DNA from: Pseudomonadales bacterium
Lineage (GTDB): Bacteria; Pseudomonadota; Gammaproteobacteria; Pseudomonadales; IMCC2047
Assembly: GCA_024234615.1 (NCBI GenBank)
Contig: JACKNY010000002.1
Location: forward strand, 186,001-250,000
Reading direction: 5' to 3'
DNA: 64,000 nucleotides
The notes beneath the pieces were generated by a model. That model made no database searches. It had not been told where the DNA came from and was given only the letters and a program-made list of their open reading frames with translations. Shown here piece by piece: positions 1 through 8,811 of this stretch (position 1 is the stretch's first letter; every line of letters begins with the position of its first letter). The position numbers were made by a program, and so were the translations under genes.

Positions 1-1
1 C

Positions 2-1291
2 CTACTAACGATCCGGTTGGAGGCGGAAGGGTTTATCGTGCATAGCTGTCAATCTGGAGAAACCGCATTACCGATGCTACGCAACCACCGCATCGACTTA
101 GTGGTAACAGACCTTCGCATGAGCGGCATGGACGGTATGGAGCTATTCGAACAGATTCGTCATTTTTTTCCTGGTTTACCGGTTATTATACTGTCCGCAC
201 AAGGCACCATTCCGGAGGCAGTTACAGCAACGCAACAGGGTGTTTTTGAATTTCTGACCAAACCAGTCGATAAAAAACGGCTGTTTGTTGCGATCAAATC
301 TGCACTACAACATAGCGGAGCTCGTCAACAGGAAAGAACCGAAATTTGGCGCTCTCATATCATTAGTCGCAGTACTGCAATTGAGGACTTACTCAGTCAA
401 GTTCGACAGATTTGCAGCCTCGAGGTCAGTGTGCTGATTACCGGAGAAAGTGGGACAGGCAAAGAACTATTTGCCCGCGCTATTCATCAGGCTGGGAGTT
501 ATCAGAACGGCCCTTTCGTGCCTATTAATTGCGGGGCTTTGCCAGAACAACTGCTGGAATCCGAACTATTTGGCCATGTCAAAGGTGCATTTACCGGTGC
601 AATTAAAGATCATCAAGGCCTGTTCCTCGCTGCTGAAGGCGGTACGCTCTTCCTCGATGAAATTGCCGACATGCCAGTTAGCCTACAGGTGAAGCTATTA
701 CGTGCGCTACAGGAAAGGCAGATTCGTCCGATTGGTAGCAATCAACATTTTCCAGTCAACGTGCGTATTGTCTCCGCTACCAACCGAAATATCGAGCAAG
801 CGATGAAAGAAGGTTTATTTCGTGAGGATCTGTTTTATCGACTCAATGTAGTCAACTTACACCTGCCCCGTTTAACAGAACGCGCGGAGGATATACCCTT
901 ACTCGCCCTGCACTTTCTAACAAAAGCAGACGCGGGCGCTAAAAGGGTCACCAGCTTCTCCCCAGCAGCACTCGACCTAATGGTAAAAGCCGCTTGGCCA
1001 GGCAATGTGCGACAATTGGAAAATGTGGTGCAACAAACCGCCGCCTTCTCAACATCCCCGGTTATATCTGAAGAACTGGTACGTCGAGCTCTCGCTGTAG
1101 ACGATGGCTATTTCCCCAGCCTCGACCAGGCCCGTCAACAGTTCGAACACGACTACCTACTCAAACTACTGAGAATCACCAATGGCTCTGTGAGCGACGC
1201 CGCCAGACTGGCCCAGCGCAACCGCACTGATTTTTATAAACTGTTAAAACGTCATAACATTCAACCTGGATCGTTTAAGCAGGAACAGTAG
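2..1291 (+). CDS. glrR: Sigma-54 response regulator GlrR, 5' end outside window
   Basis: This is a two-component response regulator that activates sigma-54 promoters; in enterobacteria GlrR is phosphorylated by GlrK. The reading frame is open to the left edge, so the first few receiver residues are missing. The receiver has the phospho-acceptor region VVTDLRMSGMDG and a KPVDK lysine motif. A central AAA+ domain follows with Walker A GESGTGKE, the sigma-54 loop GAFTGA and Walker B TLFLDEIADM (usually DEIGDM). The C-terminal Fis-type helix-turn-helix includes RNRTDFYKLLKRH. Similarity to E. coli GlrR runs the full length, including IPEAVTATQQGVFEFLTKPV. The histidine kinase gene is expected just upstream, outside the window. 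Confidence 0.93.
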   Translation, partial: LLTIRLEAEGFIVHSCQSGETALPMLRNHRIDLVVTDLRMSGMDGMELFEQIRHFFPGLPVIILSAQGTIPEAVTATQQGVFEFLTKPVDKKRLFVAIKSALQHSGARQQERTEIWRSHIISRSTAIEDLLSQVRQICSLEVSVLITGESGTGKELFARAIHQAGSYQNGPFVPINCGALPEQLLESELFGHVKGAFTGAIKDHQGLFLAAEGGTLFLDEIADMPVSLQVKLLRALQERQIRPIGSNQHFPVNVRIVSATNRNIEQAMKEGLFREDLFYRLNVVNLHLPRLTERAEDIPLLALHFLTKADAGAKRVTSFSPAALDLMVKAAWPGNVRQLENVVQQTAAFSTSPVISEELVRRALAVDDGYFPSLDQARQQFEHDYLLKLLRITNGSVSDAARLAQRNRTDFYKLLKRHNIQPGSFKQEQ

Positions 1292-1309
1292 TAGCACCCT
1301 AATTCTCCT

Positions 1310-1327
1310 TGTCGCTATTTAGCGACA
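1310..1327 (+). terminator. Small hairpin after glrR, weak terminator candidate
   Basis: A 7-bp stem (TGTCGCT/AGCGACA) with an ATTT loop lies 19 bases after the glrR stop. The T-rich stretch does not follow directly, so intrinsic termination is only possible. Confidence 0.3.
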
Positions 1328-1478
1328 GCATAACAAGCTGATTTTTAAATCGTTTCTTTGACTCTCATAGTTATTCGTCGCAAAATGGAGACAGATTTTG
1401 CCGCAGGATGCCTGCTTTTTCGAACGTTCTCCCAAAGTACAACATGGAAGTCTTTGATATAACAAAATAATTCCATGC

Positions 1479-1494
1479 TGGCATGCTTTTTGTA
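1479..1494 (+). promoter_or_regulatory. Sigma-54-like promoter upstream of the AHL-synthase-like gene
   Basis: TGGCATGCTTTTTGTA matches the sigma-54 consensus TGGCAC-N5-TTGCA with correct spacing; the one serious deviation is GT instead of GC at -12. It would start transcription near position 1505, ahead of the downstream palindrome and gene. It lies just behind a gene for a sigma-54 activator (GlrR), which makes it more plausible but does not prove it. Confidence 0.45.
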
Positions 1495-1511
1495 TTCAAT
1501 ATTAATTGATC

Positions 1512-1540
1512 AATATCACCACTACCCAGTGGTCGATATT
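1512..1540. promoter_or_regulatory. Palindrome in the leader of the AHL-synthase-like gene
   Basis: AATATC-ACCACT and AGTGGT-(C)-GATATT form a 12-bp inverted repeat around an ACCC centre, with one extra C on the right arm. It ends 32 bases before the start codon. It could be an operator, or an mRNA hairpin if transcription starts at the upstream sigma-54-like site. Its sequence is not a classical lux box. Confidence 0.45.
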
Positions 1541-1572
1541 CACTATGGGCTTTAGGTTAACTCGAGGGTTGC

Positions 1573-2181
1573 ATGCAGGTTGTTTATGAATTTACTACAG
1601 ATCCCCAATTACTTGAGCAATATTACCAGCTACGTGAGCAATGCTATCGAGAAGAACTAAAGCTGCCTGACTTCAACGGTGCCGAAGAACCAGCGGATCG
1701 AAATGGCCGCATCCTCATCGCCAGAAACGGTGACCTTTGCCTCGGTGGTGCCAGAATCACTTCCGGCACATCAGACGAAAGTATGAGCCTGTCTTTAAAT
1801 GATTTAATGCCTGAGTTGGGTCTGCAGAAGGGCCCCTACTGTATGTGGGAACGACTATCACTTTCCAAAGAACTCCGGGAATATAACTGCCAAAAAGAGT
1901 TTTGTGCGCACTTAGTCAATGCATCATGGAATCTAGGTTATGACTATGCCTTTATGGTCAGCTCAATCCGTAACGCGCGTTTTTATAGACTCTGCCATTC
2001 GGTTTTGGATGTCACTTACCGCATTTTCAATCAGGTGAAATGCACTCCAAAAGGGACTTTTTCTCAGCTTGAACATGTGCTGTCAGCGGCACACCTTAGT
2101 CCGGTAGCCTTTGGCAAGCACTCTTGGGATTGGCGCCAGCATCAAACAAACCGCCCACTTCCCTATGGGGTAGCGGCTTAA
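1573..2181 (+). CDS. Acyltransferase resembling acyl-homoserine-lactone synthases
   Basis: A 202-residue protein with the size and layout of the GNAT-like autoinducer synthase fold. LREQCYREEL near residue 21, an acidic/charged stretch around residues 35-48, GGARI near 58 and MWERLSLS near 95 parallel the LuxI landmarks (an N-terminal Arg, an acidic cluster, the central Arg, and the WE motif). The Arg normally three residues after the WE glutamate is displaced. The family also contains long-chain N-acyl amino acid synthases and exosortase-associated acyltransferases, so the product cannot be named. No LuxR-type receptor is adjacent; the nearest LuxR-type HTH protein, about 4 kb away, lacks an autoinducer-binding domain. 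The start is ATG with GAGGGTTGC upstream. Confidence 0.6.
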   Translation: MQVVYEFTTDPQLLEQYYQLREQCYREELKLPDFNGAEEPADRNGRILIARNGDLCLGGARITSGTSDESMSLSLNDLMPELGLQKGPYCMWERLSLSKELREYNCQKEFCAHLVNASWNLGYDYAFMVSSIRNARFYRLCHSVLDVTYRIFNQVKCTPKGTFSQLEHVLSAAHLSPVAFGKHSWDWRQHQTNRPLPYGVAA

Positions 2182-2313
2182 TCCCCTCCTAATAAGTAAC
2201 TATTAACCCGTCTTATTAAAACCACAATACTGGGGCTATGTGCTTTATATATCAACCAGTTAAGCTAATAGACAATTTTCTACCCAAGAAAATACCATAC
2301 GATGGGGCAAATG

Positions 2314-2916
2314 CTAGGAAAATGATCGCTTAATCCACTCTAACAAGCGATTATTCGCAGGCATCGTATGATCCGCTAGAAGAGACAAACCCGCAGCCTC
2401 AGCCAACTCACTCACCCACTCAAAATCTCGAATAGCGCTTTTAGGATTTTGCAGGAAAAGCCATTCATTAAAGCGAGCATTACTTTGGCTGGTAAATTTT
2501 CCGCCGTAATTAAACGGCCCATAGACGCAAAGGCGACCGCCATCTAGCAACGTCTCTGCAACACCCTGAAAAAACTGTTCGACCTCCGCTGCTCCCATGA
2601 TGTGCAGACTGTTGGCGGTATAGATAGCATCCGTAGGTGCTATTGGCCAGGGCTGCATACGTACATCCAAAACCATAGGAGGTCGAATATTGGCTAATTT
2701 TGCCTCATCCAGCCAAAGTTGCACACCTGCCAAATTTTCTGCCAAGTCCGTTGGCTGCCAGCTTACTTGAGGTAGGTGCTCAGCAAAATAAACGGCATGC
2801 TGACCAGTGCCGCTGCCGATTTCTAAAACTGTTTCGACTTCGGCAAAGGCGTTTTTTAACACCGCAAGAATTGGCCTTTTATTATTTTCACAGGCCTGAG
2901 AGCAAGGTTTATTCAT
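2314..2916 (-). CDS. DUF938 SAM-dependent methyltransferase-like protein
   Basis: A 200-residue class I methyltransferase fold of the DUF938 family. The SAM-binding glycine-rich loop EIGSGTGQHAVYFAEHLP lies at about residues 32-49, an acidic second-strand motif (QPTDLAEN) follows, and YTANSLHIMG stands at the motif IV position. The N-terminal ACENNKRPIL is typical of the family. The substrate is unknown. It runs divergently from proS and convergently with the acyltransferase gene. Family assignment is firm; function is inferred only from the fold. Confidence 0.85.
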   Translation of the reverse strand: MNKPCSQACENNKRPILAVLKNAFAEVETVLEIGSGTGQHAVYFAEHLPQVSWQPTDLAENLAGVQLWLDEAKLANIRPPMVLDVRMQPWPIAPTDAIYTANSLHIMGAAEVEQFFQGVAETLLDGGRLCVYGPFNYGGKFTSQSNARFNEWLFLQNPKSAIRDFEWVSELAEAAGLSLLADHTMPANNRLLEWIKRSFS

Positions 2917-3046
2917 CTGCGATTTCGTTACCCCTCATGTCACCGATACCACGCTAGATGCCCAATATTAACATAGTCTCTGGAATATCCGTGCGGTGCA
3001 CCTTACAATGCGTTATTTTCCATATAACTCAAGGCAAAATCTGTTA

Positions 3047-4780
3047 ATGCGCAGCACTCATTTCCTCATCAACACCCTAAAAGAAACGCCAGCCGATGCG
3101 GTGGTTGTCAGTCATCAGCTAATGCTTCGCGCCGGTATGATCCGCAAACTGGCTTCCGGACTTTATACTTGGCAGCCATTAGGTTTGCGCGTTCTCCGAA
3201 AAGTTGAAAAAATTATTCGCGAGGAAATGGATCGAGCCGGAGCACTGGAGGTGTTGATGCCTGCTGTACAGCCTGCCGAACTTTGGCAGGAATCAGGCCG
3301 TTGGGAACAGTTTGGCCCCGAGCTGTTGCGAATGCACGACCGTCATCAACGTGAGTTTTGCTTAGGCCCAACCCATGAGGAAGTGATCACCGATTTGGCA
3401 CGCAATGAATTACAAAGCTATAAACAACTGCCGGTGAACTACTATCAGATTCAAACCAAATTCCGCGATGAGGTTAGACCGCGCTTCGGCGTCATGCGCT
3501 CACGTGAATTCATCATGAAAGATGCCTATTCCTTCCACATGGACGACACCAGCCTGCAACAAACCTATGATGCGATGTATCAGGCCTATACCAATATTTT
3601 CACCCGCATGGGCCTCGATTTTCGTGCCGTGCAAGCCGACTCTGGCAGCATTGGCGGCAGTCAATCCCAAGAGTTTCACGTCCTGGCCGAGTCCGGCGAA
3701 GACCTCATCGCCTTTAGCGACACCAGTAACTACGCAGCCAATATTGAAATGGCCGAAGCGTTAATGCCTACAATTACGAGAGCTAAGGCGACCAGCGCAT
3801 TAGCAACTATTGATACGCCTAATCAACACAGTATCGATGAAGTAGCTGACTTCTTGAACATTGAGACCAATCAGGTACTCAAAACCCTGCTGGTTGAGGG
3901 TGAGCCCAGCGAGGAGAATGCGTCGCCGTTGGTGGCGCTAGTTTTACGAGGTGATCACACACTGAATGAGTTAAAGGCCGAAAAATTAGCGCTGATCAAA
4001 TCCCCTCTCGCCTTCGCCAGCGACGAACAAATTAAAGCCGCCGTAGGTTGCAGTGCCGGATCAATTGGCCCGGTTGGCCTCTCTATACCCATCATTGCCG
4101 ATCGTAGCGCCAGCCTGATGGCCGACTTTATCTGCGGTGCGAACCAAAACGGTCAGCACCTGAACGGGGTGAACTGGGATCGAGACGCGAGTTTCGACCA
4201 AATAGCCGATATTCGAAATGTCGAGGAAGGCGATCCCAGCCCGGACGGACAAGGTAAATTGATCTTCAAACGCGGTATTGAAGCCGGCCATATTTTCCAG
4301 CTGGGGAAAAAATACGCAGAGGAGATGAACGCCAAGGTGCTGGACGAAAACGGTAAGACCCAGGTTATGACGATGGGCTGTTATGGCATTGGTGTCACCC
4401 GTGTAGTGGCCGCTGCCATCGAGCAGAACAATGATGACAAGGGTATTATCTGGCCTCAGGCGCTGGCACCATTCCAGGTCGGCATTGTGGCACTAAACTA
4501 TGATAAATCGGAACTGGTACGCGAAACAGCGGATCAACTCTATCAGGTCTTAACCGCTCAGGGCATAGAGGTGCTATTGGATGATCGTGATAAAAAAACC
4601 AGCCCTGGCGTGAAGATGGCGGAAATGGAGCTGATTGGAATACCGCATCGACTGGTGGTTGGCGAACGAGGTCTCAAAGAAGGTTTGGTAGAATATCAGC
4701 GACGTCGAGACTTAAGCCGTGAGGACGTGACTATCGAAAGGGTGCTCGATTTTTTACAGGTGCGTTTAAACAACAGTTAG
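3047..4780 (+). CDS. proS: Prolyl-tRNA synthetase
   Basis: This enzyme charges tRNA-Pro with proline in the cytoplasm. It is the bacterial long form, with an editing (YbaK-like) insertion between class II motifs 2 and 3 and a C-terminal anticodon-binding domain. Diagnostic stretches are TPADAVVVSHQLMLRAGMIR, GPTHEEVITD, RFGVMRSREFIMKDAYSFH and GCYGIGVTR. I place the start at the ATG encoding MRSTHFLINTLKE, which matches the family N-terminus. Two upstream in-frame starts (GTG at 2996, ATG at 3008) would add up to 17 residues not found in relatives. A lytic transglycosylase gene follows on the same strand. Confidence 0.97.
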   Translation: MRSTHFLINTLKETPADAVVVSHQLMLRAGMIRKLASGLYTWQPLGLRVLRKVEKIIREEMDRAGALEVLMPAVQPAELWQESGRWEQFGPELLRMHDRHQREFCLGPTHEEVITDLARNELQSYKQLPVNYYQIQTKFRDEVRPRFGVMRSREFIMKDAYSFHMDDTSLQQTYDAMYQAYTNIFTRMGLDFRAVQADSGSIGGSQSQEFHVLAESGEDLIAFSDTSNYAANIEMAEALMPTITRAKATSALATIDTPNQHSIDEVADFLNIETNQVLKTLLVEGEPSEENASPLVALVLRGDHTLNELKAEKLALIKSPLAFASDEQIKAAVGCSAGSIGPVGLSIPIIADRSASLMADFICGANQNGQHLNGVNWDRDASFDQIADIRNVEEGDPSPDGQGKLIFKRGIEAGHIFQLGKKYAEEMNAKVLDENGKTQVMTMGCYGIGVTRVVAAAIEQNNDDKGIIWPQALAPFQVGIVALNYDKSELVRETADQLYQVLTAQGIEVLLDDRDKKTSPGVKMAEMELIGIPHRLVVGERGLKEGLVEYQRRRDLSREDVTIERVLDFLQVRLNNS

Positions 4781-4855
4781 GAAACTTCTGTCTTAAGAAA
4801 ATCAACCGGTATACCTAATTCTCAACTAAACTACAGAAAAGTAGAGAATCGAAGA

Positions 4856-5428
4856 ATGTCAGCATATCGGATATTATTTTATTTAGCGCTTCTCACCTAC
4901 TGCCTGGCGAACAACGCCCAGGCTCAGCAGGTTGATGACGAATTGCGCTCGCTGCTAAAACAAACCATTGAGGATGCAGACAGCTTCCAGGATCGCTTCG
5001 ACGCTGAGGTCTGGCTAGTCGATATGTCCGCACGCCTTGACGACTTCATCCCGGATGGTCAAGAACGCCTAGCCTTATTACGGTTGGTGCACCGAGAAGC
5101 CACCCGCGCAGATATCAAACCTGAACTGGTTTTATCTGTCATCCAAATTGAAAGCCGTTTCGATAATTTCGCAATCTCCTCGGCCGGCGCACAGGGATTA
5201 ATGCAGGTCATGCCCTTCTGGAAAGGTGAAATTGGCCGCCCTAAAGATAACCTGACGACTATCGAAACCAATTTACGCTACGGCTGCACTATCCTCAGTT
5301 ATTATCTTAAAAAGGAAAAAGGTGATCTGATTCGTGCGCTGGCTCGCTACAACGGCAGTCTGGGCAAAACTAAATATCCCGAAAAAGTACTACTGGCCTG
5401 GGAAAGACGTTGGTTTACCAACAACTAG
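4856..5428 (+). CDS. Secreted lytic transglycosylase, SLT family
   Basis: A 190-residue periplasmic murein hydrolase that would cleave the MurNAc-GlcNAc bond. A signal peptide (residues 1-23, ending AQA) precedes an SLT domain. The catalytic glutamate is Glu99 in QIESRFD, followed by SSAGAQGLMQVMP and, near the end, ALARYNGSLG, all family hallmarks. It lies 75 bases after proS in the same direction and may be co-transcribed. The exact lytic transglycosylase subtype is not clear. Confidence 0.92.
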   Translation: MSAYRILFYLALLTYCLANNAQAQQVDDELRSLLKQTIEDADSFQDRFDAEVWLVDMSARLDDFIPDGQERLALLRLVHREATRADIKPELVLSVIQIESRFDNFAISSAGAQGLMQVMPFWKGEIGRPKDNLTTIETNLRYGCTILSYYLKKEKGDLIRALARYNGSLGKTKYPEKVLLAWERRWFTNN

Positions 5429-5494
5429 CCAGCAAGCTGCCATAATCAAATATGACACCAACAGCCGACACATCTTCTATTCAAGACTTCCTGT

Positions 5495-6151
5495 CTATTT
5501 GTTTTTATAACCAGTCACCATTGATCCAACCAAATTCTCACGCTGCTTCAAGCTGGACAGCAATACTCCAGCAATATGTAAGATGATTAAAAACAGTGAG
5601 CAATCCACAAAAAACTCGTGAATTTCTTCCCAGAACTCTTCCGCCTCTTCATCTTCATAGGCACCATGATTACGCTCATTCTTGTCTTCGTGCTCATCAT
5701 GAGCTTTTTCCCGACTGATAACGCGTTTGCCACCTGTATCATCCGAAATAGCTGTTGGTTCAGGCACCATCGCCAATGGCCCATGTCCTTCTACACCATA
5801 GAGTTTGAGGCCACTAAACCCCGTTAATAGCAGGCTCGCTATTAACATCAACGTCATCCAACCCCCTGCTGGGTTATGCCCCTCATACTTATGTGTAGTG
5901 CCAGTAAAGAGCCCTTTGAGATAATCGTAAGCCTCTGCTGGGGGGCGTACAAAATCACCGAATCGCGCCCGTTTCGTCCCCACAAAACCCCATAAAATAC
6001 GGGTCACCAATAACGCTAACACTGCATAGCCGGAATAAACATGAACCGTCTCATTTTCGTCACCAGTGAGATAGCTTATAACGAAAAGGAGCACTAAACT
6101 CCAATGGAAAATACGAATAAACGGATCCCACACATAAACTTTATCTTTCAT
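5495..6151 (-). CDS. Membrane cytochrome b561-type protein with acidic, His-rich insert
   Basis: A 218-residue four-helix di-heme cytochrome b of the b561/hydrogenase b-type family, expected to carry electrons between the quinone pool and a periplasmic partner. It begins KVYVWDPFIRIFHW, typical of the family. Candidate heme ligands are His16, His37 and the pair His178/His192 on the last helix. Residues about 133-172, between helices 3 and 4, form an unusual hydrophilic insert rich in Glu, Asp and His (AHDEHEDKNERNHGAYEDEE). A membrane-bound LuxR-type regulator gene is divergent from it, 146 bases away, and may control it. Confidence 0.88.
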   Translation of the reverse strand: MKDKVYVWDPFIRIFHWSLVLLFVISYLTGDENETVHVYSGYAVLALLVTRILWGFVGTKRARFGDFVRPPAEAYDYLKGLFTGTTHKYEGHNPAGGWMTLMLIASLLLTGFSGLKLYGVEGHGPLAMVPEPTAISDDTGGKRVISREKAHDEHEDKNERNHGAYEDEEAEEFWEEIHEFFVDCSLFLIILHIAGVLLSSLKQRENLVGSMVTGYKNK

Positions 6152-6297
6152 GATATTTCCCCTGTACTGAATAAATCGATAGCATTAGGATGCTGGATCG
6201 AGCTACTCCTGTCATCGGGCAAATGTATGTAGCGGAACGCGTTAGTACATATGTCCTATACTAAAGAACCTTAGATTAATATTGCTGCAGAATTCAA

Positions 6298-6804
6298 TTG
6301 ACCATACGCCATTTCACTAAAGAGAAATATCTGATTCTGTTACTCGCCTTTATCATAGTTGCGAGCGGACTCGATTTGATTACTGATTTATCACATGGCA
6401 TTGGTCTCGATCATATTCTCAAAGAAACAGCGGTATTTGTTCTTTCCAGCATCGCCATCATTTGCCTGATATTCGGATTAAAAAAGCAAACTCAAGAAAT
6501 CAATGCCTTGAAACAAGAGCTAGTTGAAGCGAAAAATATCGCTAAAAACGCTAACGAAAATGTTCTCGTTACTCGTAGAGAATTGAGCAAAGTGATCGCT
6601 CAGCAGTTTTCAGACTGGGATTTTACTGAAAGCGAACAGGAAGTGGCTTGGCTATTACTTAAAGGGCTAAGCCTTAAAGAAATTGCAGCATTACGAAATA
6701 CAGCGGAAAAAACTGTGCGACAACAGGCCTCAACTTTATATCGAAAAGCAGCTGTTACCGGACGGCATTCATTCGCCGCTTGGTTTATTGAGGACTTGCT
6801 GTGA
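6298..6804 (+). CDS. Membrane-anchored LuxR-type HTH regulator
   Basis: A 168-residue protein with two hydrophobic helices (about residues 11-26 and 43-60), a charged probable coiled coil (65-100) and a C-terminal LuxR-type helix-turn-helix. The HTH is seen in FTESEQEVAWLLLKGLSLKEIAALRNTAEKTVRQQ. There is no receiver or autoinducer-binding domain, so signalling would be through the membrane part. The start is an apparent TTG; no better start is visible upstream and the ribosome site is weak, so the N-terminus is uncertain. It is divergent from the cytochrome b561 gene and precedes a cation antiporter gene. Confidence 0.75.
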   Translation: MTIRHFTKEKYLILLLAFIIVASGLDLITDLSHGIGLDHILKETAVFVLSSIAIICLIFGLKKQTQEINALKQELVEAKNIAKNANENVLVTRRELSKVIAQQFSDWDFTESEQEVAWLLLKGLSLKEIAALRNTAEKTVRQQASTLYRKAAVTGRHSFAAWFIEDLL

Positions 6805-6879
6805 TATTCATCGCTGACCATAACCAGATCAGCTATTGTAGGGGTATTATTTGATTTCTCAAAAAATAACTAACAGCCT

Positions 6880-8583
6880 ATGGTAGAGCATTTTTTTGAA
6901 GAACTGCTGGCGATCATGTGCGCATCGTTGTTAGCGACGGTACTCTTACAGCGCTTACGGTTACCCAATATCATTGCCTATCTGTTGGCTGGAAGTATCA
7001 TCGGGCCGCATATTATGGGCTGGGTTGCACAGCCCTCTGACTTTGCATTTCTGGCTGAATTCGGTGTGGTATTTCTACTATTTGCTCTGGGCCTGGAGTT
7101 TTCATTACCTAAGCTCATTGCACTGCGCTCGTCGGTGTTCGGTCTCGGGGGCATACAGGTGGTATTCTGTACCTTGGCTTTTGGCGGCGCGGTTTGGTTG
7201 TGGGGAACCACACTCGAGGCTGCCATTATTATTGCGGGTGCACTCGCACTATCATCCACCGCGATAGTCACCAAAGAATTGAGCACTCTTAGAGAAGTGC
7301 ACAGCCGCCATGGCCAATTGTCGATCGGCGTTTTACTATTTCAGGATTTGGCTGCGGTGCTCTTCCTCATTTTAGTTCCGGTGCTGGCGGGCAATGAATC
7401 AACATCGCTGCTGACGGCATTAGGCTCTGCCTTTGGTAAAGGCGTTTTCCTGGTCATCCTTCTGCTCAGCGTGGGTAAATGGTTGCTGCCACCACTCTAT
7501 AAAGAAGTGGCGCTAGCAAAATCGGACGAGGTCTTTGTCCTCAGCACACTAGTCATAGTAATGCTGGCATCCTGGGTAACACACAGCTTTCATCTTTCGA
7601 TGGCTCTGGGCGGTTTCGTCATTGGCATGATGCTGGGCGAAAGCCATTTCCGACATCAGATCAACAGCGACATCAGGGCCTTTAAAGATATTTTACTAGG
7701 GTTATTTTTTGTCACTATTGGCATGAATATCCAAGTTCAACTGCTCTTAGACTTCTGGCCTCGCATCCTTGTGTTTACCGCTACTCTGATACTGATCAAA
7801 ACGATCTTAATCAGTTTTCTGGTAAAGCTGTCGGGGGATAGCAAAAATATCGCTGTACAAACCGGACTCAATCTCGCCCAGGCTGGAGAATTCGGTTTGG
7901 CGCTGCTAGCCTTGGGCGTAATGCATGGAGTACTGCCCGATGACCAAGCATCCTTTATTATCCTGGTTGCCATTTTTAGTATGGCCGTCAGCCCATTTTT
8001 AATTCGCTACAGCAACCAAATCAGCAGTTCTTTGTGGGCGCTGCTAGGCGACAAAAATGCTAAGAATATTAGCGATGAATATCGAGTCACCCTCCCTCAA
8101 CTCGACCATGTCATCATCGGCGGCTTTGGTCGCGTGGGAAAAACAGTTGCCCGTCTACTTGAAGCCAATGCTATTGACTATATTGCTATCGATCAGAATA
8201 TAGGGGTTGTGGGTAACGAACGCGGACGTGGGCACAATGTCGTTTACGGTGATTGCTCTAAAATGGAGATCTTGCACAGTTGCCATATTGGCTCGGCAAG
8301 GATGGCGATCCTTACCTTTAGTTCAATTGAAATGGCAAAAAATACCATCGAACAAATTCGAGCCAGTGGCTTCACCTTGCCCATCATCGCACGTTGTTGT
8401 GAGCACGGAGATTTTGCCGAGCTGCTATCGATTGGCGCCGATTATGTTGTGCCAGAAATGCTTGAGGCAAGCCTGGTTATTGGCGCCCAAGTGCTGGATT
8501 TACTAGAGATTTCCCAAAACGATATTGATAGCCAAATTGAGCTGGAGAGGTCTGAGCAACTCAGCAGTCGAGGTCGGTACTGA
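6880..8583 (+). CDS. CPA2-family monovalent cation:proton antiporter with RCK domain
   Basis: A 567-residue KefB/KefC-like transporter exchanging K+ or Na+ for protons across the inner membrane. About 12 membrane segments fill residues 1-385, with LPNIIAYLLAGSIIGP and a GLNLAQAGEFGLALLA motif as in Kef proteins. A TrkA-N (RCK) nucleotide-binding domain follows, with the Rossmann motif GGFGRVGKT near residue 413. No KefF/KefG ancillary gene is adjacent, so glutathione gating cannot be assumed. Confidence 0.9.
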   Translation: MVEHFFEELLAIMCASLLATVLLQRLRLPNIIAYLLAGSIIGPHIMGWVAQPSDFAFLAEFGVVFLLFALGLEFSLPKLIALRSSVFGLGGIQVVFCTLAFGGAVWLWGTTLEAAIIIAGALALSSTAIVTKELSTLREVHSRHGQLSIGVLLFQDLAAVLFLILVPVLAGNESTSLLTALGSAFGKGVFLVILLLSVGKWLLPPLYKEVALAKSDEVFVLSTLVIVMLASWVTHSFHLSMALGGFVIGMMLGESHFRHQINSDIRAFKDILLGLFFVTIGMNIQVQLLLDFWPRILVFTATLILIKTILISFLVKLSGDSKNIAVQTGLNLAQAGEFGLALLALGVMHGVLPDDQASFIILVAIFSMAVSPFLIRYSNQISSSLWALLGDKNAKNISDEYRVTLPQLDHVIIGGFGRVGKTVARLLEANAIDYIAIDQNIGVVGNERGRGHNVVYGDCSKMEILHSCHIGSARMAILTFSSIEMAKNTIEQIRASGFTLPIIARCCEHGDFAELLSIGADYVVPEMLEASLVIGAQVLDLLEISQNDIDSQIELERSEQLSSRGRY

Positions 8584-8693
8584 CATCGGCAACGATACTG
8601 AGTAATTTACAGGGTTGAAAAATTCTATTTTTACTACGGCACCATATACTGCCGATTTTGGTTTTGATGCACCGTCAATTCTTCAATATTAAA

Positions 8694-8741
8694 ATCGCTG
8701 TTCTCATCCCTATTAATATCGCTGTTCTCATCCCTATTAAT
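8694..8741. repeat. Perfect tandem duplication, 2 x 24 bp
   Basis: ATCGCTGTTCTCATCCCTAT plus TAAT occurs twice head to tail with no mismatch, in the intergenic space between the antiporter and MarR genes. Two copies only; it looks like a replication-slippage duplication. Confidence 0.95.
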
Positions 8742-8811
8742 ATCGGCAAAATTTGGCGCATTAGTCATGCCTCGCATAGGGTGTGCTTCACGCGGAAAAC
8801 TCTACAAATCC

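Noticed and set aside
2996..3046. An N-terminal extension of ProS
   Set aside because: Seventeen extra residues would precede the conserved start MRSTHFLINTLKE and have no counterpart in the family.
8694..8741. CRISPR-like repeat
   Set aside because: Only two copies with no spacer and no cas genes in the window.
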